From assembly GCA_002482405.1 (NCBI GenBank), contig DLFX01000076.1, positions 1,238 through 7,286 on the forward strand: a stretch of DNA of 6,049 bases, in the 5' to 3' direction. The position numbers and the translations under genes are program-made. This DNA comes from Firmicutes bacterium UBA7709 (GTDB lineage: Bacteria > Bacillota_A > Clostridia > Peptostreptococcales > Anaerovoracaceae). The notes below the pieces were generated by a model, which saw nothing but the letters and a program-made list of their open reading frames with translations, did not search any database and was not told where the DNA came from. Below are positions 1 to 4,293 of this stretch, piece by piece (position 1 is the first letter of the stretch; the number at the start of each line of letters is the position of its first letter).

Positions 1-469
1 GCACATGGCACATGCTCTGCCGGCGAACGTCGGGAAGTCCGGTGATCTTTGCGATCTCTTCAAATTCATCAGACGTGACCGCGTCGTAGATATAGGACGG
101 AATGCCGAGAGGCTCTGCGATGGCATAGGCCAGCAGCGCTCCCAGATTCGAGGCGTGAGGGGACGCCTGACCGCTCAAAAGCGCTTCCCTCATGCTGGGC
201 GTCACCAGATATCCGCCCGCGTGCATGTCGGGAAGAAGGCCTCCCCTTTCCACCACCGCGGCAAGCTCGGAAAGGGCTGCGCCATGCTTCCCCAGGATGG
301 AGCGGATCGCTTCCGTTCTAAAGTCCAACTGATCCAGAATTTCGTCATATTTGTCGATCTCCTCGGCGGCATGCTCCATATTCTCAGAGAAAACCAGCGT
401 TTCATCTTCATATAAAGCCACCTTGGTCGAAGTGGAACCGGGATTGATTGAGAGAATTTTATAGCTCAT
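1..469 (-). CDS. buk: Butyrate kinase, N-terminal part (cut by window)
   Basis: The first 156 codons of a butyrate kinase of the acetokinase/ASKHA fold; the remaining half or more of the roughly 355-residue protein lies outside the window. The enzyme transfers phosphate from an acyl phosphate to ADP, giving the free acid and ATP. The N-terminus MSYKILSINPGSTSTKVALY (1-20) holds the NPGSTSTK phosphate-binding loop that distinguishes this family. Further family segments are VVERGGLLPDMHAGGYLVTP (72-91), SPHASNLGALLAYAIAEPLG (103-122) and DAVTSDEFEEIAKITGLPDV (129-148). The family's usual Asp-Pro-Val-Val-Val-Asp-Glu, as I recall it, is here Asp-Ala-Val-Thr-Ser-Asp-Glu. The ATG at 469 is chosen over the in-frame ATG at 475 because the AAAGGGA site ends seven bases before 469 but only one base before 475. 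No frameshift or stop interrupts the visible part. It is the last gene visible in the apparent operon and the natural partner of ptb. Confidence 0.94.
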   Translation of the reverse strand, partial: MSYKILSINPGSTSTKVALYEDETLVFSENMEHAAEEIDKYDEILDQLDFRTEAIRSILGKHGAALSELAAVVERGGLLPDMHAGGYLVTPSMREALLSGQASPHASNLGALLAYAIAEPLGIPSYIYDAVTSDEFEEIAKITGLPDVRRQSMCHV

Positions 470-476
470 TTGCATG

Positions 477-483
477 TCCCTTT
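477..483 (-). promoter_or_regulatory. Ribosome binding site that sets the buk start
   Basis: AAAGGGA lies seven bases upstream of the ATG at 469 and only one base upstream of the in-frame ATG at 475. It therefore favours the protein starting MSYKIL over MQMSYKIL. Confidence 0.6.
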
Positions 484-495
484 CTAATTTCTGTT

Positions 496-1185
496 TTATC
501 TTGATTCATACGATTTCTTTTGCCCCTTTCTTTTGGAAAACCCCAGGATGACGCCTAAACAGATCGACAGCAGCGCCGCCGCCAGCACCCGGTATTCCGG
601 GGCCAGCAGAAAGGTGATCGTATGGGCCGGGATCCAGAAAAGCGGAATGGTCCTGCAGACCACAAAGGAAACAAAACCGTTCATATCAGCCGCCTCCAGC
701 ACATCCGAAAACCTCTGCCTTTTCATTTCGGACAGGTTTCCGTTTCCCATCTCGATCCAGGTGTCGGTGATCCGGTGAAGCCCCATAAATGCAGGAGCAA
801 ACACCAGATTCATCGTAGCGCTGATCAGAAACGCAGTCACCAGGGCCGAAAGAATTCCAGCGCCGCCGACGGAAGGCAAATATCCCTTCTCCATCGCCCC
901 GTGGACTCCCGCGTCAAACACCACGAACATCAAGCTGATGGCCATTCCCAGGACGCCCCATATGAGCGCGCGCCACAGGAACCCCTTCGGCTTTCTCCAA
1001 TCGCCCGATACGACCCTGATGGCCAAAAGCTCACCCATACTGGCTAAAACGCCAAACTTCAGAAATGCCATACCGTAGGGGTGACCGGCAGAGGCGGTCA
1101 GAAAAAGCCGGTGCGTCTGCGGCGTTGCCAGAAAGATCACGACACAGACCAATACCGCTCCCCATATAAAATCGCCTTTTTTCAT
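496..1185 (-). CDS. Mpv17/PMP22-like integral membrane protein
   Basis: This 229-residue protein has about six hydrophobic segments (roughly 5-22, 37-58, 69-91, 108-134, 170-195, 197-216) and a basic C-terminal tail (SKRKGQKKSYESR). The layout resembles the Mpv17/PMP22 family, better known from eukaryotic organelles. FGVLASMGELLAIRVVSGDW (44-63) resembles the family's G-D-x-x-x-Q region followed by D-W and a basic stretch. MNLVFAPAFMGL (125-136) resembles the DQ-x-x-x-x-P segment. Near the C-terminus, Trp184, Phe192 and Pro196 followed by Tyr-Arg (198-199) keep the W-x7-F-x3-P spacing recalled for human MPV17. The canonical second Asp-Gln is replaced by Met-Asn, so this is a divergent member at best. 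Mpv17 proteins are thought to act as membrane channels; no substrate can be assigned here. The ATG at 1185 has AGGAGG with an 8-base spacer, the strongest type of site in the window. The gene sits 31 bases after ptb and 26 bases before buk. Coding status is near certain; family assignment is moderate. Confidence 0.7.
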   Translation of the reverse strand: MKKGDFIWGAVLVCVVIFLATPQTHRLFLTASAGHPYGMAFLKFGVLASMGELLAIRVVSGDWRKPKGFLWRALIWGVLGMAISLMFVVFDAGVHGAMEKGYLPSVGGAGILSALVTAFLISATMNLVFAPAFMGLHRITDTWIEMGNGNLSEMKRQRFSDVLEAADMNGFVSFVVCRTIPLFWIPAHTITFLLAPEYRVLAAALLSICLGVILGFSKRKGQKKSYESR

Positions 1186-1193
1186 GCAGCAAA

Positions 1194-1199
1194 CCTCCT
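1194..1199 (-). promoter_or_regulatory. Ribosome binding site of the Mpv17-like gene
   Basis: A perfect AGGAGG lies eight bases upstream of the ATG at 1185. It supports both the start and the view that this otherwise unfamiliar reading frame is truly translated. Confidence 0.8.
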
Positions 1200-1216
1200 A
1201 ATTTTCTGTCTGCCCT

Positions 1217-2128
1217 CTACGATCGCTTGTCTGCGGATGCTGCCGACAATACAAGGGAGAGATATTTTTCCTCTGCCGTCGCGCCCCTTGAAACGATAAC
1301 GATGGGCACTTCCGCGCCTACGATCATTCCTGCCATCTTTCCTCCGGCAGAAAGCATCAACCCCTTTGCCAAGAGGTTCCCCGCCGTCATATTCGGCACG
1401 ACCGCGATATCCGCCTCGCCGACGACAGGGCTTTCATAACCTTTGATGGCAGCCGATTCGGGGCTGATCATCAGATCGTAGGAAATGGGTCCCTCTACGA
1501 TGCAGTCCTTGATCTTTCCCTCCTGATTCATCTTTTTCAACTGATCGGCGTCAACCGATTCGGGCATTTTCGGATTGACAGTCTCCGTGGCTGACAGCAC
1601 CGCGACCTTGGGGTTTTTATACCCCAGGGACTGCAGGACCTCCACGGAGTTCTCAACGATCTGCTTTTTCTGGGCCAGGTCCGGATAAAGGACCATACCC
1701 CCGTCGGTTATGACGAGGAGCTTGTGGTAGCCGGGGACTTCAAACAGCCCGAAATGGGACATGATGCCGCCTTTTTGCAGCCCATGCTCCCTATCGACGA
1801 CCTCTTTCAGAAGATCGGCGGTCTGGAGCTTTCCCTTCATGATGAAATCCGCCCGTCCGTCATGAATCATCGCGACGGCCTTCCGCGCCGCTTCCCGGTC
1901 GTCCTTCTCCTCTATCATTTCCACGCCGGAAAGCCGCAAGCCGCGGGCGGCTATAATCTCCCGGATCTTCGCCACATCCCCGATGAGGACAGGCTCTGCG
2001 ATCCCATCCAGAAAGGCCTTCTCGATGGCCTCCAAAGTATGCTCATCGTGAGCGGAAACCACCGCCACCCGCTTCTTTTCACTCCCTTTTTGTACCTTTT
2101 CTATCAATTCATTAAAATTACGTATCAT
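1217..2128 (-). CDS. ptb: Phosphate butyryltransferase (phosphotransacylase)
   Basis: This 303-residue cytoplasmic enzyme belongs to the phosphate acetyl/butyryltransferase (PTA_PTB) family. It exchanges CoA for phosphate on butyryl-CoA or related short, branched or aryl acyl-CoAs to give the acyl phosphate. The length matches Ptb and is shorter than most Pta proteins. Landmarks are FIMKGKLQTADLLKEV (95-110), LLVITDGGMVLYPDLAQKK (137-155), VLSATETVNPKMPES (177-191), VEGPISYDLMIS (211-222), EADIAVVPNMTAGNLLAKGL (238-257) and the C-terminal SRGATAEEKYLSL (280-292). The ATG at 2128 has AAAGGGAG with a 6-base spacer, a moderate site. The gene lies 55 bases after the permease. The expected partner kinase, buk, is present but separated from ptb by one membrane-protein gene. 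The acyl substrate cannot be read from sequence; linkage to iorAB makes arylacetyl-CoA a candidate alongside butyryl- or isobutyryl-/isovaleryl-CoA. Confidence 0.92.
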   Translation of the reverse strand: MIRNFNELIEKVQKGSEKKRVAVVSAHDEHTLEAIEKAFLDGIAEPVLIGDVAKIREIIAARGLRLSGVEMIEEKDDREAARKAVAMIHDGRADFIMKGKLQTADLLKEVVDREHGLQKGGIMSHFGLFEVPGYHKLLVITDGGMVLYPDLAQKKQIVENSVEVLQSLGYKNPKVAVLSATETVNPKMPESVDADQLKKMNQEGKIKDCIVEGPISYDLMISPESAAIKGYESPVVGEADIAVVPNMTAGNLLAKGLMLSAGGKMAGMIVGAEVPIVIVSRGATAEEKYLSLVLSAASADKRS

Positions 2129-2134
2129 AGTAAA

Positions 2135-2142
2135 CTCCCTTT
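2135..2142 (-). promoter_or_regulatory. Ribosome binding site of ptb
   Basis: AAAGGGAG lies six bases upstream of the ATG at 2128. It is a moderate match to the anti-Shine-Dalgarno sequence and supports the chosen start. Confidence 0.65.
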
Positions 2143-2183
2143 AAACCGTTTTCTCTCTGACCCTTCGCATTACCGTCTCTCGC

Positions 2184-3593
2184 CTACAGCTTCGTCTTGC
2201 CGTTCAGTTCCTTTCCCAATAAGCTGTGGCTTCTTCCATAGCTGAAATAGATAATCAGTCCTAAGGCTGACCAACAGACGAATGCGATCCATGTAATATG
2301 GGCCAGCTGGAGTGCCAGGAAGCCGCAGATCACGATGGCCAGGATCGGAACCAGGGGAACCAGCGGAACCTTGAAGGCTCTGGGCGTGTCAGGATGGCTC
2401 TTTCTCAGCTTTATTACCGCGATGGAAACCATGATAAACGCGGCGATCGTTCCCATATTCACCAGCTCCGCTATGATTCCGATGGGCAGGAAACCGGCGA
2501 TGAGGCATCCAAGTATCCATACCAGAGCGGTAGCCGTGGTCGGAGTAGAGGCCTTTGCGCTGATCCTGGAAAATCTGGTGGGGAGCAAGCCGTCCCGGCT
2601 TATGGCATAGGCGGTCCGGGTGCTGCTGTACATGGTCACCAGCACGCCTGAGGTCAATCCGGCCACCGCTCCTACGGAGACGAGAGCGGACCCCCAGTTC
2701 ACCCCTACCTTAACCAGAGCGTAGGCAACAGGCGCCGCCACATCGTGAAACTCCGTATAGTGAACCATGCCCGTCAGAATCAGGGTAACGGCGATATACA
2801 GGACGGTGACCGCGACCAGGGACCCGATGATTCCTCTCGGAAGGTCCTTTGCCGGATTCTTTACCTCCTCCGCAGTATTGGCGATGGCGTCAAAGCCGAG
2901 GTACGCGAAAAATACGATGGCGGCGCCTGAAAATACGCCATTCCACCCAAAGGGCATAAACGGGGTGAAGTTCGCCACATTCACATGCTTGATCCCAAGG
3001 ACGATAAACAGGAGTATGATGCCAATCTTCACTACGACAAGAACATTGTTCACCCTTGCGCTTTCCTTCGCTCCGATCAGCAGCAGTCCGGCAATGATGG
3101 AAATGATAACGACTGCCGGAAGGTTGATGAGGCCCCCTGAGAAGGGACCGGCTGTCAGAATCGAAGGGAGATGAATGCCGATCACCGACATCAGGTTCGT
3201 GATATATGCGCCCCAGCCCGTCGCGATGGCCGACATAGCCACGATATATTCAAGGGTCAGGCACCAGCCTACAAACCAGCCAAAGACTTCCCCAAGCCCC
3301 ACATAACAGAAGGTGTAAGAGCTGCCCGACGCGGGGATCATGGCCGCCAGCTCTGCGTAGCACAACGCTGCGCACGCACAGGCGAAGCCTGCGATAATAA
3401 AAGAGATGATCAGTGCGGGTCCCGCATAGTCAGCGGCGGCAACGCCCGTGATTACAAAGATACCTGTTCCCACGATTACGCCGATTCCCAGCATAATCAG
3501 TTCAAAGGCGCCGTATACCCTCTTTAGACTCGGACCGTCCTTCTTTTCGTTCAGGATACGTTCCATCGGCATCTTTCTGAAAATATCTGACAT
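2184..3593 (-). CDS. APC-superfamily amino acid permease (CAT/YfnA type)
   Basis: This is a 469-residue cytoplasmic-membrane transporter with about 12 hydrophobic segments, of the cationic amino acid transporter (CAT)-like branch of the APC family that includes Bacillus YfnA. TM1 carries the unwound substrate-binding motif GIGVIVGTGIF (36-46). Other landmarks are AELAAMIPASGSSYTF (80-95), LEYIVAM (114-120, with Glu115 in TM3), Lys189 in TM5, FFAYLGFDAIANTAEE (228-243) and NPAKDLPRGI (246-255). A TM5 lysine is the residue that takes the place of sodium in proton-coupled members such as ApcT, so proton coupling is likely by inference. The frame stays open to an earlier ATG at 3671, but that start would overlap iorB by 47 bases. 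The ATG at 3593 has GGGAGG seven bases upstream and gives the usual MSDIFRKMPMERIL N-terminus, so it is preferred. The position between iorB and ptb suggests uptake of the amino acid this cluster ferments. The substrate is not determined. Confidence 0.9.
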   Translation of the reverse strand: MSDIFRKMPMERILNEKKDGPSLKRVYGAFELIMLGIGVIVGTGIFVITGVAAADYAGPALIISFIIAGFACACAALCYAELAAMIPASGSSYTFCYVGLGEVFGWFVGWCLTLEYIVAMSAIATGWGAYITNLMSVIGIHLPSILTAGPFSGGLINLPAVVIISIIAGLLLIGAKESARVNNVLVVVKIGIILLFIVLGIKHVNVANFTPFMPFGWNGVFSGAAIVFFAYLGFDAIANTAEEVKNPAKDLPRGIIGSLVAVTVLYIAVTLILTGMVHYTEFHDVAAPVAYALVKVGVNWGSALVSVGAVAGLTSGVLVTMYSSTRTAYAISRDGLLPTRFSRISAKASTPTTATALVWILGCLIAGFLPIGIIAELVNMGTIAAFIMVSIAVIKLRKSHPDTPRAFKVPLVPLVPILAIVICGFLALQLAHITWIAFVCWSALGLIIYFSYGRSHSLLGKELNGKTKL

Positions 3594-3600
3594 ATAATTT

Positions 3601-3608
3601 CCTCCCTC
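3601..3608 (-). promoter_or_regulatory. Ribosome binding site that sets the permease start
   Basis: The sequence GAGGGAGG ends seven bases before the ATG at 3593. It decides against the longer frame beginning at 3671 inside iorB, which has no equivalent site needed to explain the protein family's N-terminus. Confidence 0.8.
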
Positions 3609-3624
3609 AATTAGCGTATTTCGA

Positions 3625-4197
3625 TTACAAATTATAGCCTGCCTGAAATGCTTTTCGATTGATTTCTTCAAATCCCGGTTTTACATTTTTCTCTATTACC
3701 TTTTCCCAATCGATGCCCGGAAGATTCATCGCCTTTACCAGAGCGCCGAACAGGACGATATTCATCGTCTTTGTATTGCCGACCTGGGCTGCGACATCTC
3801 CGGCCTTAAAAACGAAAATATCCGCTTTCGAAGCCAGTTCTTCCAGGATCCCCTCGGGATATTTGGCATTTCCCTGCTGAATCGGTACGGAAGGGATCTC
3901 AAAGTCATTTATGACCATCTTACCTCCTTCCTTCAGATATTCGATCCACCTGAGCGCCTCCATCTTTTCAAACGCTACGATGACATCAGCCTCTCCTTTT
4001 CCGATGATGGGAGAATAGACCGCTTCTCCGAAGCGAATCTGTGTGCTCACATTTCCGCCCCTCTGGGACATCCCATGGATCTCCGACATCTTCACATCGT
4101 ATCCCGCCTGAGTCAAACCTTCTGATAAAATCTTGCTGGCCAGGATCGTTCCCTGTCCTCCAACGCCCACAAGAAGAATATTTTTTACATCGCTCAT
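3625..4197 (-). CDS. iorB: Indolepyruvate:ferredoxin oxidoreductase, beta subunit
   Basis: This 190-residue small subunit pairs with IorA and belongs to the gamma-type subunit family of 2-oxoacid:ferredoxin oxidoreductases, which forms part of the CoA/ThDP-facing interface. The visible hallmarks are a glycine-rich nucleotide-fold loop, GVGGQGTILASK (11-22), and the family motif SEIHGMSQRGGNVSTQIRFG (38-57). The acidic turn GKGEADVIVAFEKMEALR (66-83) and the C-terminal MNIVLFGALVKAM segment (145-157) also fit the family. The length is typical. The ATG at 4197 is preceded by GGAGGTG with a 6-base spacer, a strong site. The gene follows iorA as expected for a two-subunit enzyme and precedes the permease by 31 bases. 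Its translation start lies just downstream of two stem-loops in the iorA-iorB spacer, which could affect its expression relative to iorA. Confidence 0.94.
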   Translation of the reverse strand: MSDVKNILLVGVGGQGTILASKILSEGLTQAGYDVKMSEIHGMSQRGGNVSTQIRFGEAVYSPIIGKGEADVIVAFEKMEALRWIEYLKEGGKMVINDFEIPSVPIQQGNAKYPEGILEELASKADIFVFKAGDVAAQVGNTKTMNIVLFGALVKAMNLPGIDWEKVIEKNVKPGFEEINRKAFQAGYNL

Positions 4198-4203
4198 CTA
4201 TTT

Positions 4204-4210
4204 CACCTCC
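4204..4210 (-). promoter_or_regulatory. Ribosome binding site of iorB
   Basis: The sequence GGAGGTG lies six bases upstream of the ATG at 4197 and supports that start. It is partly complementary to the 5' arm of the stem-loop just upstream. Confidence 0.8.
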
Positions 4211-4214
4211 ATGA

Positions 4215-4254
4215 GCACCTATCCACATTTTCGAAGGAAATGTTTGGAAGGTGC
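4215..4254 (-). promoter_or_regulatory. Second stem-loop in the iorA-iorB spacer, before the iorB ribosome binding site
   Basis: In the transcript GCACCT (4254-4249) pairs with AGGTGC (4220-4215), TCC (4248-4246? read with 4247) continues against GGA (4224-4222), and ACATTT (4243-4238) pairs with AAATGT (4230-4225) around a seven-base loop. This gives 15 base pairs interrupted by a two-base bulge (4244-4245) and a one-base bulge (4221). The structure ends four bases before the iorB Shine-Dalgarno sequence. Its 5' arm could instead pair with that sequence (see findings). It is recognised by eye; folding energy was not computed. Confidence 0.5.
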
Positions 4255-4261
4255 CATACAG

Positions 4262-4292
4262 AAATTGCCCAGCTTTAGCTGGCTTGCAATTT
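4262..4292 (-). promoter_or_regulatory. Stem-loop directly after the iorA stop codon
   Basis: In the minus-strand transcript, one base after the TGA, AAATTGC (4292-4286) pairs with GCAATTT (4268-4262). Inside this, CCAGC (4282-4278) pairs with GCTGG (4273-4269) around a TAAA loop, and a three-base AAG bulge lies on the 5' side. That makes 12 base pairs. The sequence after it in the transcript is CTGTATGG, not a U-tract, so a strong intrinsic terminator is unlikely. A role in mRNA stability or partial attenuation between iorA and iorB is possible. The structure is seen by complementarity only, with no energy computed. Confidence 0.6.
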
Positions 4293-4293
4293 T

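Noticed and set aside
5..415. 136-codon open frame on the plus strand at the window start
   Set aside because: It is antisense to the clear butyrate kinase N-terminus and has no family features.
2141..2170. Nine-residue mini-ORF (MRRVREKTV) in the permease-ptb spacer, considered as a leader peptide
   Set aside because: It has no good ribosome binding site, no run of a single regulatory amino acid and no accompanying terminator/antiterminator hairpins; its stop only happens to overlap the ptb Shine-Dalgarno region.
2129..2183. Promoter for a separate ptb-buk transcript
   Set aside because: I could not find a -35/-10 pair with acceptable spacing in this 55-base gap; an internal promoter inside the permease coding region cannot be excluded.
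1724..2245. 173-codon plus-strand frame opposite ptb
   Set aside because: It is antisense to conserved ptb and crosses into the spacer and the permease end without any domain or ribosome binding site worth noting.
3594..3671. N-terminal extension of the permease into iorB (start at 3671)
   Set aside because: The 26 extra residues have no family counterpart and would overlap iorB by 47 bases, while the ATG at 3593 has an excellent Shine-Dalgarno sequence.
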